Assembly: GCA_035294465.1 (NCBI GenBank)
Contig: DATGKW010000036.1
Coordinates: 1 to 15,327, forward strand
Direction of reading: 5' to 3'
From: Paraktedonobacter sp035294465
Lineage (GTDB): Bacteria > Chloroflexota > Ktedonobacteria > Ktedonobacterales > Ktedonobacteraceae
Length of the DNA stretch: 15,327 nt
Positions 7,081 to 14,316 of the stretch are shown here, piece by piece. The notes below the pieces were generated by a model that did not search any database, had not been told where the DNA came from, and saw nothing but the letters and a program-made list of their open reading frames with translations. Positions within the stretch are counted from its first letter, which is position 1. Each line of letters opens with the position of its first letter. A program made the translations under genes and the position numbers.

Positions 7081-7268
7081 TTCTACACATAAAATACAAC
7101 TGCATCACAACCAGATTCATCTACCAGACAATGCAGATGCTCGGTATGGTATTAATAGGACACCTGCATCAAATGGCTGGAATGAGCCTGATTACCCGCA
7201 TGGCTGTGGTGGTTGTGGGCCTGGATGAGAAAGCATGTAGTTTTAGGTAAAAGATTGGAGTGTGGAAT

Positions 7269-8744
7269 ATGTCGCAAATTATGCTCATTGGCATTAGCGG
7301 ATTAGATGCAGACCTCTTACGAGTGTATGGACCTTCGCTACCAAATTTACGCCGGCTGATGCTGGAATCACCGTTTTTGGAATTGAAATCTACTATCCCG
7401 CCAGAACCAGCGCCATCCTGGACAAGTGTCTATACTGGCTTGAACCCGGCCAGCCATGGCCTGCTGGCCAAAATGGATTGCCTGGAAAGGGCCATCTCCA
7501 ATCACCGGCCCTTTCAGGAGGAATTTTTTTGGGAAAGAGCTGCCCGCGCGGGCAAACGGGTTTGCGTGCTCAATCCTCTGCTAGCGCGAGAGGAGACTAT
7601 CGAGGGACTCTCTCTCGTTCCCTCCATATCCTGTGGAATCGATGGCTCTCATGCCCAGGCAGACACTTTTCCTGCCCTGCTCGACGAGCCACTTATTCCT
7701 CCATCCGGCCAGTTGACAGCCTTCTGCGCTACTCTGCGGGAACGCACTGAGCAGCAGGTCGCGGCTGCTCTGGAACGTTTCGCGCGCGAATCCTGGGATC
7801 TCTTCTTTGTCCAGCTCGACGCTCTGGATCACGTCCAGCATTTTCTCTGGCGCTACAGCGACCCTGGGGACCCTATGTATCCAGGCAAGAATGAGCATGC
7901 GAACCGTATCCTTGATTTTTATCTTTTCTTCGACCAGATTGTAGGCCGTTTCAGCGAGGCCACACGCAAGGACTCTGTCCTGGCCATTGTCAGCAGTCAT
8001 GGGCACGAACGGCGCTGCATTTATCGCCTGCACCTCAACGAATGGCTACGGAAGCAGGGCTATTTAGCTCCGCTGAATCCGGCCAAACATCTTTCCGACC
8101 CAAAAGCCTGTGAGGACAGACAGCACAAGCTGGCGGATTTCTGGGACAGCATCCGCCCGGTAAATCTTCTCACCCGGCTCGAAGAGCGCATGCCGTGGAG
8201 CAAAGGCCAGACCGGCAAGAGCCATACTATCGATCAGCAAAAGACTGTAGCTCAGATGGTCGAACTGGCTGGCGCCACCAGCTCATATGGGGGCATCAAA
8301 ATCAACCGTGAGTTGCTTGAGCGCGAAGAAAGAAGCTACGATCTGGTTTGCGAGGATATCCTCCAGGGTCTGAGGCAACTTCGTATTCAGGAAAGCCCCG
8401 TCGTCAACTGGGCCAGAAAACGCGAGCAATGTTATCAGGGGAAACATCTGGATCGCTATCCCGACATCCTCTTTGAGCTACGCAGCGACTTCGGAGTTGG
8501 TAGAAGTCTTTATGGGCCTCTGGTTATCCCTGATTCCACCCATCGCCTGATTTCTGGCACACACAGCTCGCAGGGTGTCCTTCTGCTGGAAAACTGGCCC
8601 GATAAACTAGAAATCTCTGACGATTTCCACGGACCCACCGTCATGGACGTTGCGCCCACCATCCTACGCTTGCTCGACGTGGAATGCCCTTCGCTTGACG
8701 GGCAGGCGCTTGTCCATCCACGTCCCCTTCGGCAGCTCATTTAA
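7269..8744 (+). CDS. Type I phosphodiesterase / nucleotide pyrophosphatase-like protein (alkaline phosphatase superfamily)
   Basis: This 491-aa protein has the superfamily layout but a changed metal site. The first motif reads LIGISGLDADLL where relatives have G-x-D-G, so the expected Asp is Ser10. The nucleophile region is PAPSWTSVYTGLNPASHG with Thr52. A DHVQHFLW segment supplies Asp187 and His191, and GTHSSQG supplies His432. The usual S-D-H-G motif is VSSHGH, again with Ser (243) for Asp beside His244. By the NPP zinc-site scheme, site 1 looks intact while site 2 has lost both Asp ligands. It may be an altered or inactive enzyme, or bind one metal. No signal peptide is seen. The ATG at 7269 is chosen because GGAG lies 8 bases before it; a GTG at 7260 abuts that site. 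The substrate is unknown; the neighbouring glycosyltransferase hints at envelope work. Confidence 0.85.
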   Translation: MSQIMLIGISGLDADLLRVYGPSLPNLRRLMLESPFLELKSTIPPEPAPSWTSVYTGLNPASHGLLAKMDCLERAISNHRPFQEEFFWERAARAGKRVCVLNPLLAREETIEGLSLVPSISCGIDGSHAQADTFPALLDEPLIPPSGQLTAFCATLRERTEQQVAAALERFARESWDLFFVQLDALDHVQHFLWRYSDPGDPMYPGKNEHANRILDFYLFFDQIVGRFSEATRKDSVLAIVSSHGHERRCIYRLHLNEWLRKQGYLAPLNPAKHLSDPKACEDRQHKLADFWDSIRPVNLLTRLEERMPWSKGQTGKSHTIDQQKTVAQMVELAGATSSYGGIKINRELLEREERSYDLVCEDILQGLRQLRIQESPVVNWARKREQCYQGKHLDRYPDILFELRSDFGVGRSLYGPLVIPDSTHRLISGTHSSQGVLLLENWPDKLEISDDFHGPTVMDVAPTILRLLDVECPSLDGQALVHPRPLRQLI

Positions 8745-8767
8745 GGCAAACAGGACTACCATGTACC

Positions 8768-8797
8768 TTGACAGAGATGAGCCTGACGACGTATACT
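8768..8797 (+). promoter_or_regulatory. Promoter of the GH53 galactanase gene
   Basis: A perfect TTGACA (8768-8773) is followed after 18 bases by TATACT (8792-8797), predicting a start near 8804. The resulting leader is about 180 nt, long for a single enzyme gene. It contains two short hairpins (GTTCA-AGGA-TGAAC and CGTTG-N6-CAACG). Confidence 0.65.
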
Positions 8798-8800
8798 TTA

Positions 8801-8820
8801 TATATGGACCGGTCCACATA
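8801..8820. promoter_or_regulatory. Operator-like palindrome at the GH53 transcription start
   Basis: A perfect 12-bp palindrome TGGACCGGTCCA sits at the centre of a 20-bp inverted repeat with one mismatched pair. It begins 3 bases after the -10 and covers the predicted start, a classical position for a repressor. The even palindrome with a central CG is the style of LacI-family operators. The regulator is not in the window; the LacI assignment is inference. Confidence 0.55.
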
Positions 8821-8983
8821 AATTCATTGGCGGCATTCACTGTTCAAGGATGAACAACGCAGAATTGAAGCATTCCCCTTGTTAACATCCGTTGATCCGT
8901 CTTGCTGAGCGCGGCCAGACAGCGTTGTCAGTGCAACGAGTGCCGGGTAAGCGGAAATACGGGCAGAAAGGACAACAATTGTT

Positions 8984-10036
8984 ATGGACAACAAAATCAA
9001 CACCTGGCCGCATGTGATCGGTAGAAGAACTCTCCTTAAAATGGCCGGTGTGGGAACTGGCGCACTGGCACTGGGCGGACTGCTCCAGGCGTTCCCAGCG
9101 GCTGCTGCCTCCACCTTTCTCAACGGCGCAGATGTAAGCTGGGTGCCACAGATGGAGGCCAACGGCTACTACTGGAAAAACGCCAGCGGTGTCCAGGAAG
9201 ATATCCTGACCATTCTCAAAGGCTATGGCATCAACGCTATCCGCCTGCGCACCTTTGTCAATCCATCGAGCGATCCGGTTAATGGCCATTGCAGCATAGA
9301 TGAGACGGCGGCTATGGCCGTGCGCTGCAAGAATGCCGGGCTGCCGGTCGTGATCGATTTCCACTTCGGCGACACCTGGAACTCCGTTGGCGTGCAGAAT
9401 CCGCCCGCTGCCTGGGCCAGTATGACCTACAGCCAGATGCTCAGCGCCATGTATAACTACGTGTACCACTCGATGAACGTCCTCAAGTACTACAACGTGA
9501 CGCCTGGCTGGGTGCAGATCGGCAACGAGATCAACTCCGGCATCTGCCATCCCGTCGGCAGCCTCTCGAACCCCTCCCAGATGACCGGGCTGCTCAACGC
9601 AGCTTATGCGATGGTGAAGGAGGTGTTTCCCTCGACGCCGGTGCTGATCCACCTGGCTCAGCCGCAATATCTCAGCAACATCGAGAATTTCTTCGACACC
9701 TACAAGAGTTACGGCGGCAATTGGGACATTTCGGCTTTCTCATCCTACGGAAGCGGCAGTTCAACGATCTCAGGGATTATCTCCAACATTAATACGATCA
9801 AGTCTCGCTATGGCAAGCCAGTGATGCAGGTCGAGTTCGGCGGGCGGTACGATCGTGCCTCGCGCACCGAAACCGATCTGGAATCATACATTACTGGCAT
9901 GAAGAGTATCGGCGGGCTTGGCGTATTCTACTGGGAACCAGAGGTCTACTCTCCGTTCACTTCTTACAACATGGGAGCCTGGGACCCGACGACCAGGGAG
10001 CCAACAATCGCGCTTGACGGCTTCCTGAACGCGTAG
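8984..10036 (+). CDS. Tat-exported arabinogalactan endo-beta-1,4-galactanase (GH53)
   Basis: The enzyme hydrolyses beta-1,4-galactan side chains of plant pectin outside the cell. The 350-aa product has a twin-arginine signal: GRRTLLK (13-19), a hydrophobic stretch AGVGTGALALGGLL, and a likely cleavage after the AAAA near residue 42. The GH53 domain then shows GADVSWVPQMEANG, INAIRLRTFVNP and HFGDTWNSVGVQNP. The acid/base appears in VQIGNEINSG (Glu182), the nucleophile in VMQVEFGG (Glu284), and GVFYWEPE lies near the end. The length is typical of a single-domain enzyme; no carbohydrate-binding module or anchor follows. AAAGGA lies 11 bases before the ATG, with AACAATTGTT, a 10-bp palindrome, in between. 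The gene stands alone behind its own promoter and operator. Confidence 0.93.
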   Translation: MDNKINTWPHVIGRRTLLKMAGVGTGALALGGLLQAFPAAAASTFLNGADVSWVPQMEANGYYWKNASGVQEDILTILKGYGINAIRLRTFVNPSSDPVNGHCSIDETAAMAVRCKNAGLPVVIDFHFGDTWNSVGVQNPPAAWASMTYSQMLSAMYNYVYHSMNVLKYYNVTPGWVQIGNEINSGICHPVGSLSNPSQMTGLLNAAYAMVKEVFPSTPVLIHLAQPQYLSNIENFFDTYKSYGGNWDISAFSSYGSGSSTISGIISNINTIKSRYGKPVMQVEFGGRYDRASRTETDLESYITGMKSIGGLGVFYWEPEVYSPFTSYNMGAWDPTTREPTIALDGFLNA

Positions 10037-10343
10037 CCACGCGGGCCACTAACATGACTCAACGCGGCCTTTTTTGAGGAGATATCCTCTTGTTCAATCG
10101 GCCTGAGAAGCTACCCGGCCGGTGCCGAGCCAGCATCACCTCAGGCGCCTGACCTGACAGCGTTTTTGCATTCGTGGACGGGACTTCCTGCTCAGGGAGA
10201 CACACCGAACTCGTCAGCGAGGCTTGCTAGAGATGTGTAGTAAGCCTCGCTTGCTTGTTCATACCCCGCTTATGGTACATAACCCAACCTCGCGATAAAA
10301 TACAGCTAACGACTATTTCTAGCGATATAAGGAGGCCCATCTT
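10037..10343 (+). other. Intergenic region after GH53 / before dienelactone hydrolase
   Basis: About 307 bases without a gene. It holds a T6 run (10070-10075) without a clear stem, a perfect 12-bp palindrome TCAGGCGCCTGA (10141-10152) and a long hairpin at 10216-10251. No convincing promoter for the downstream gene was found; GATAAAATA near 10295 is a possible -10 with no good -35. Confidence 0.5.
10216..10251 (+). terminator. Long hairpin, possible GH53 terminator or leader element
   Basis: AGCGAGGCTT and AAGCCTCGCT pair perfectly over 10 bp. The stem continues with GCTA/TAGT (one G-U) to 14 bp around an 8-base loop. The following plus-strand bases TGCTTGTTC are T-rich but not a clean T tract, and the minus side has none. 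It is therefore a possible imperfect terminator for GH53 transcripts or a structure upstream of the hydrolase gene. Confidence 0.4.
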
Positions 10344-11045
10344 ATGGCACTGGTTACTAAAAACGTCTCCTTCGCCTCCGGGAACAGACAACTGGAGGGA
10401 TTTTTTGCGCAGCCAGAGGGCGAGGGGCCGTTCCCCGGCCTGGTGGTGATTCATGAGGTTTGGGGTTTGACGGAGAACATGAGATACTGGGCGCGGCGCT
10501 TCGCCGACGCTGGCTATGCCGCGCTGGCTGTTGATCTCTTCACGGGACGCAGCAAAGCAATCTGCATGTTTAGAATGATGAGCGGTATGCTGCTTAACTC
10601 GCTCAATCACCAGGGTATTGCGGATTTGAAGGCCACGCTCAATTTCCTGGAAGCGCAGCCTTCCGTTGATCGGGAGCGCGTGGGCGCGGTTGGCTACTGC
10701 ATGGGAGGCTCGCTAGCCATCGCCTGGTCCTGCGCCGACAACCGCTTAAAGGCCATTGCACCCTACTATGCAACAAATCCCAAACCGCAAGAGGCCCTGA
10801 AGCGGCTCTGTCCGGTCGTCGGCTCGTATCCCGGTAAGGATTTTACCGCCAAACATGGTCAGCAGCTCGACACTGCGCTGGATCAGTATGGAATCGCGCA
10901 TGACATCAAAATCTATCCCGGCGCTAAACACGCCTTCTGCAACGAGGACCGCAAGAATGCTTACAACCAAGATGCGGCAGAAGATTCGTGGGAACGCGTG
11001 CTGGCGTTTTTCGGAGAGCATATTCAGAGCAAAGCTACGGTCTGA
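10344..11045 (+). CDS. Dienelactone hydrolase family protein
   Basis: A 233-aa alpha/beta-hydrolase of the dienelactone hydrolase family, whose founding members open dienelactones in chlorocatechol breakdown; many relatives act on other esters or lactones. The family's features are present: VVIHEVWGL with Glu38, the nucleophile elbow GYCMGG with Cys119, SYPGKD with Asp166 and GAKHAF with His196, giving the Cys-Asp-His triad. No signal peptide is seen, so it is cytoplasmic. The start is well supported by AAGGAGG 8 bases before the ATG. No other aromatic-degradation gene lies nearby, so the true substrate is open. The gene converges on rsmE with only 8 bases between the stops. Confidence 0.93.
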   Translation: MALVTKNVSFASGNRQLEGFFAQPEGEGPFPGLVVIHEVWGLTENMRYWARRFADAGYAALAVDLFTGRSKAICMFRMMSGMLLNSLNHQGIADLKATLNFLEAQPSVDRERVGAVGYCMGGSLAIAWSCADNRLKAIAPYYATNPKPQEALKRLCPVVGSYPGKDFTAKHGQQLDTALDQYGIAHDIKIYPGAKHAFCNEDRKNAYNQDAAEDSWERVLAFFGEHIQSKATV

Positions 11046-11053
11046 GGCGAACT

Positions 11054-11812
11054 TCACGGTTCCAGCGCGTACATAATATTGGCAATGCTGGCCAGGGCGG
11101 CGGTTTCGGCTCGCAAGATGCGCGGGCCGAGCGTCACGACGTGAACGCCGTGTTTGCGGGCCTGGGATATCTCTTCAGTCGTCAGACCGCCTTCGGGACC
11201 GATAAAGAGCAGCACGTTCTGAGGGATGACTACACCCGCCACGCGCATACGCACGCCCGCCAGTACGGCGCGCAGAGACTTGCCCTCGGCCTCCTCCCAG
11301 GGCATAATCGCCAGGGTACCGGGGGTAATCTCATCGAGGGCTCTGGCCAGCGGGCGCACTGGCAGCAGCTTAGGCTGTGTAATGCGCCCACATTGCTCGG
11401 TAGCCTCCTGGATAATGCGCTGCCAGCGCAGCATTTTCGCGGCACCAATCTCTTCCACGCCTGCCATTGAGCGCTGGCAGAGGATAGGTGCGAAGGCTGC
11501 TACGCCCAGCTCGGTACCCTTTTGCAAAACCCATTCGAAGCGCGCGGCCTTCATCAAGCCTTGGCAGAGCACGACGCGGATCGGCGAGGATTGTTTGTGC
11601 GTGTGGCGCTCCACCAGTTGCACGATCACGCCAGCGCGGCTGCTGGCCTCGACGGTTGCTACGATCTCGTTGCCCAGATTATCCAGCAGGACCAGCTTCT
11701 CGCCGAGGTTCAGGCGTAGCACATCGCGCACCTGGTGGGCCAGTTCTTTGGGCAGCGTGAGATAGACTCCCACCTCCTTGACCAGTTCGGGAGCAATAAA
11801 GAAGCGATGCAT
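11054..11812 (-). CDS. rsmE: 16S rRNA (uracil(1498)-N3)-methyltransferase RsmE
   Basis: RsmE methylates N3 of U1498 in helix 44 of 16S rRNA, using SAM, on the assembled 30S subunit. The 252-aa protein matches the family length. It begins MHRFFI with a PUA-like RNA-binding part, has VLQKGTELGV and EATEQCGR, and ends in the SPOUT trefoil-knot motifs IGPEGGLTTEE and LGPRILRAETAA. A G-rich ribosome site (GGGGGGA) lies about 6 bases before the ATG. It is the last gene of a GNAT-prmA-rsmE operon and starts 19 bases after the prmA stop. Pairing with prmA is common in bacteria. No terminator is visible in the 8 bases before the convergent hydrolase gene. Confidence 0.96.
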   Translation of the reverse strand: MHRFFIAPELVKEVGVYLTLPKELAHQVRDVLRLNLGEKLVLLDNLGNEIVATVEASSRAGVIVQLVERHTHKQSSPIRVVLCQGLMKAARFEWVLQKGTELGVAAFAPILCQRSMAGVEEIGAAKMLRWQRIIQEATEQCGRITQPKLLPVRPLARALDEITPGTLAIMPWEEAEGKSLRAVLAGVRMRVAGVVIPQNVLLFIGPEGGLTTEEISQARKHGVHVVTLGPRILRAETAALASIANIMYALEP

Positions 11813-11831
11813 AGAATTCCCCCCAAGAAAT

Positions 11832-12746
11832 CTATCTGGTCATTACCAGTGTCACCCAATCGTCGATCATGACGCGTTCGATCAGCCTCAGCCCGGCATC
11901 TAGCAAGGGCTGCTCGGCCTCGTGCCGGCGTTCCTCGATGATCCCGCCAGCGAGAAGAAGCGCATTGGGTGCCATAACGCGCGCCAGTAGAGGTGCAATT
12001 GAACCGATCACGCGCGCGATAATATTGGCAAGCACAAGATCGAACCGGCCCTCCATGCGCTGCGCCTCCGCCTCGTCAAGCACACCCAGGACCACATGGA
12101 TGCGGTCGCCAAGGTGATTAAGCGCAGCGTTGGCGGTCGCGCTCTCGACGGCTACGCTGCTGTTATCGATGCAGTAGACGCTGCGCGCGCCGAGTTTTGC
12201 CGCTGCCAGCGCCAGAATGCCCGAACCGGTGCCCACATCGAGCACACGCATACCGGGCTGCGTGCGCTGTTCGATCTGCTCCAGGCACATACGCGTGGTC
12301 GGATGCAGACCGGTGCCAAAGGCCATGCCTGGATCAAGTTCCAGCACCACCTCATCCGCGCGCGGGCTATATTCGCGCCAGGAGGGGCGGATCACCAGGC
12401 GCTGGCCGATATGCGTGACATGAAAATATTCTTTCCAGGCGTTGGCCCAATCCTCTTCGTCGACCACACGTGTCGCGAATTCGCCCACGAACTGTGGTCC
12501 CAGGCTGGAAAGATGCCAGAGTCCCTCGGCGATGCGCCGACGTGCTTCCTCCTCTTTTCCATCAATCGGCAGGTACGCATGGACCTTGACTGGCTGCCCC
12601 GCGAGCACGCGATACTCCTGTCCTTCGTCAAGCAGTTCAATCGGCTCTTCGATTGCTACTCCGCCGGGCGCGTAGCTGCTTAGCAACTCACTCACCGACT
12701 CCACTGCCTCCGGGTGGGCCTCTACCATCAATTCTAACCAGCGCAT
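11832..12746 (-). CDS. prmA: Ribosomal protein L11 methyltransferase PrmA
   Basis: PrmA trimethylates lysines and the N-terminus of ribosomal protein L11 using SAM. The 304-aa protein has an N-terminal substrate-recognition domain with DEEDWANAWKEYF (about 96-108). The class I methyltransferase motifs LDPGMAFGTGLHPTT (137-151), VLDVGTGSGILAL (168-180) and LVLANI (about 236-241) follow, the usual order and length. AAGGA lies 8 bases before the ATG and overlaps the TAA stop of the upstream acetyltransferase gene (12-base gap), so translation is probably coupled. Confidence 0.97.
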   Translation of the reverse strand: MRWLELMVEAHPEAVESVSELLSSYAPGGVAIEEPIELLDEGQEYRVLAGQPVKVHAYLPIDGKEEEARRRIAEGLWHLSSLGPQFVGEFATRVVDEEDWANAWKEYFHVTHIGQRLVIRPSWREYSPRADEVVLELDPGMAFGTGLHPTTRMCLEQIEQRTQPGMRVLDVGTGSGILALAAAKLGARSVYCIDNSSVAVESATANAALNHLGDRIHVVLGVLDEAEAQRMEGRFDLVLANIIARVIGSIAPLLARVMAPNALLLAGGIIEERRHEAEQPLLDAGLRLIERVMIDDWVTLVMTR

Positions 12747-12758
12747 GCGCTCTATCCT

Positions 12759-13640
12759 TTATCGAATATCGTAATCAAAGTAATCGTAGGTTGTGGTGAT
12801 TTCAAAGCCGCAGGAGCGATACAGATTGAGAGCCTTGTGGTTAGTTGTTTCGACCTCCAGCATAATCCGGCGCACTCCCACGCCCTCATCGTACAACCTG
12901 CGAATAATGTCTTCCAGCATCTGCCGGCCATAGCCTTTCCGGCGATACTCAGGCCGGACGAGAAAGCCATAGATGCCAATAGACTCATCCTGGTAGTACA
13001 CGCGCAGCGCACCAAGAGGCTTGCCAGCAAGCGTGGCGAGATAGATCTGCTGGCTGCTATCCTGATAGGCTTCATCCACCAGTGAACTCGCGTCCTCTTC
13101 ATCGCCTACACTCGTCTCAAGAATCGAAATCAGCGACTGCCGGTCATCCGGCGTAGCCAGGTGCATTTGAAATTGTGGATCGGTTACGCCGCGCGCAACA
13201 AAGTTTCCCAGGACCATCTCATGCTCAGAAAAATCATAACGCGCTTTGATCGCTTTGGCGAAAGCCTGGCCCGAATGCGAGTGGTGCTCAGAAATCAGAA
13301 TCATACGTTCCACGCCGCGCGCCTTGCATTCTTCTCTGGCCGCCTCGAACAACCGGGTAAAAATGCCTTGGCGGCGCATCTCAGGGGCAACTATGCCGGT
13401 AAATTCCTTCTCCTTCTTGCCCCAGTTATCCACAAACAGGTACCCCACCAGTGTGCCATTATCATAGTAAAGAAAATCGCCGATCTCGTCGCCCGACCGC
13501 TTGCGCAGCGCCTCCAGGGGAATACGTACATGCAACTTGTCGTGGGCGTTACCGTGCGCAATAAGCTGCACGATCTCAAGAATCTCGGCTTCGACCAGGG
13601 TACTCCGTTTCTGCAAACCCTGTTTTTCGTTGGTAGTCAT
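12759..13640 (-). CDS. Double-domain GNAT-family N-acetyltransferase
   Basis: A 293-aa cytoplasmic protein with two GNAT folds in tandem. The first (about 10-150) carries an acetyl-CoA-binding motif A variant, VAPEMRRQGIFTRLFEAA. The second (about 160-293) carries the better-preserved VRPEYRRKGYGRQML, then NHKALNLYRSCGF, the typical C-terminal GNAT signature. The first domain's QGIF departs from Q/RxxGxG/A and may be a structural or degenerate copy. The start at 13640 is chosen for AAGGAG six bases upstream; an earlier ATG (13706) lies upstream of the -10 and has no such site. The gene leads the operon with prmA and rsmE, so a ribosomal or translation-linked substrate is tempting, but nothing in the sequence proves one. 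Confidence 0.9.
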   Translation of the reverse strand: MTTNEKQGLQKRSTLVEAEILEIVQLIAHGNAHDKLHVRIPLEALRKRSGDEIGDFLYYDNGTLVGYLFVDNWGKKEKEFTGIVAPEMRRQGIFTRLFEAAREECKARGVERMILISEHHSHSGQAFAKAIKARYDFSEHEMVLGNFVARGVTDPQFQMHLATPDDRQSLISILETSVGDEEDASSLVDEAYQDSSQQIYLATLAGKPLGALRVYYQDESIGIYGFLVRPEYRRKGYGRQMLEDIIRRLYDEGVGVRRIMLEVETTNHKALNLYRSCGFEITTTYDYFDYDIR

Positions 13641-13671
13641 GCGTCGCTCCTTCGTTTGCCTCTTCCCTTTA

Positions 13672-13700
13672 GTTTTACGAGACGCGCTCTTGTTTGTCAA
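13672..13700 (-). promoter_or_regulatory. Promoter of the GNAT-prmA-rsmE operon
   Basis: On the minus strand a perfect TTGACA (13695-13700) is separated by 17 bases from TAAAAC (13672-13677). The predicted start is near 13665, giving a leader of about 25 nt with AAGGAG before the ATG. Confidence 0.6.
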
Positions 13701-13725
13701 CCGCAAGGCGCGTACAGCATTTTTG

Positions 13726-13734
13726 TGCTATAGT
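13726..13734 (+). promoter_or_regulatory. Extended -10 promoter of the deazaflavin oxidoreductase gene
   Basis: TGCTATAGT is an extended -10 (TGn plus TATAGT) with no clear -35, lying about 26 bases from the divergent TTGACA. The start would be near 13741. TAGTG-ATTCA-CACTA, an inverted repeat overlapping the -10, could be an operator. Confidence 0.45.
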
Positions 13735-13764
13735 GATTCACACTAAGAAGGAGATTATGCTGCT

Positions 13765-14193
13765 ATGAAACTTCCTATTGCATTTGTCACGTTTGCCGAC
13801 AGAGCGACCCAGTGGTTCTACCATATGACGGGAGGCCGTCTTGGGGGCCAGCAAGGGAAATATTCCATGCTGCTGCTGCAAACGACGGGGCGCAAGACCG
13901 GCCAGCTACGCACGCACACGCTGCTCTATGTGCGCGATGGCGAGAATATGGCGATCATCGCGTCGAATAATGGTCAATCTAAGCACCCTGGCTGGTACTG
14001 GAACCTCAAGGCCAACCCCCGCGCGCATGTGCAGGCTGGCCGCCAGCACTATGAAGTCATTGCCGAAGAGGTTGCGGGCGAGGAGTATACTCGCCTCTGG
14101 CAGAAGTTCCTGGCAAACCGCCCGCAATACTCCGAATATCGCACGCGGACCACACGCGAGTTTCCTATTTTGCTGCTCAAACCTGTGCAGTAG
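13765..14193 (+). CDS. Nitroreductase-family deazaflavin (F420)-dependent oxidoreductase
   Basis: A 142-aa protein of the Ddn/DUF385 (F420H2_quin_red) family, which reduces quinones, nitro compounds or other substrates with reduced coenzyme F420. The diagnostic core is present in order: LLLQTTGRKTGQLRTHTL (about 36-53), a YVRDGENMAIIASNNG strand pair, then HPGWYWNLKANPRAHVQ (about 73-89). The split beta-barrel family is normally 130-150 aa, so it is complete. No signal or membrane segment is seen. AAGGAG lies 11 bases before this ATG. An earlier out-of-frame ATG (13757) opens a three-codon frame whose TGA overlaps the true start. The gene implies that the organism makes F420. It is divergent from the GNAT operon. 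Confidence 0.93.
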   Translation: MKLPIAFVTFADRATQWFYHMTGGRLGGQQGKYSMLLLQTTGRKTGQLRTHTLLYVRDGENMAIIASNNGQSKHPGWYWNLKANPRAHVQAGRQHYEVIAEEVAGEEYTRLWQKFLANRPQYSEYRTRTTREFPILLLKPVQ

Positions 14194-14316
14194 CAGAAGT
14201 GAATTTCACGCAACTCGTGACGTTACATTCATGAAGTTGTGAGCCAGCGCAGGTATGGTACGACGAAGGGGTTTTTGAGTAAGAGCAAGAAGTCTCCGCC
14301 GGCTGCCTTCTCAAAC

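Larger units (their letters stand above)
6534..7268. other. 735-bp intergenic region between divergent genes, with AT-rich island
   Basis: This gap separates the minus-strand glycosyltransferase and the plus-strand phosphodiesterase-like gene. It contains a minus-facing terminator-like hairpin (6596-6621), about 280 bases of ordinary composition, the AT-rich stretch 6901-7080, and a Cys/Gly-rich frame without a start codon (7073-7228). Minus-strand frames starting at GTG 6832 or 6830 have GGAGG 4-6 bases upstream but end in or past the hairpin and match nothing known, so they are not called as genes. No convincing complete promoter for either flanking gene was found, only isolated -10-like elements. 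Confidence 0.5.

Noticed and set aside
7065..7250. 61-aa plus-strand frame beginning MCNSQ
   Set aside because: It starts in the AT-rich island without a ribosome site, and its composition (VVVVG run) reflects a GGTGG-type low-complexity stretch.
8882..9667. 261-aa minus-strand frame opposite the GH53 gene
   Set aside because: It lies antisense to a gene with clear GH53 catalytic motifs; the frame is a by-product of that gene's codon use.
10037..10080. T6 run at 10070-10075 as the GH53 intrinsic terminator
   Set aside because: The bases before it (GCGGCC) find no good complementary arm; the similar upstream text is a direct and not an inverted repeat.
12096..12683. 195-aa plus-strand frame opposite prmA
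   Set aside because: It is antisense to the well-defined PrmA coding sequence and carries no family motif.
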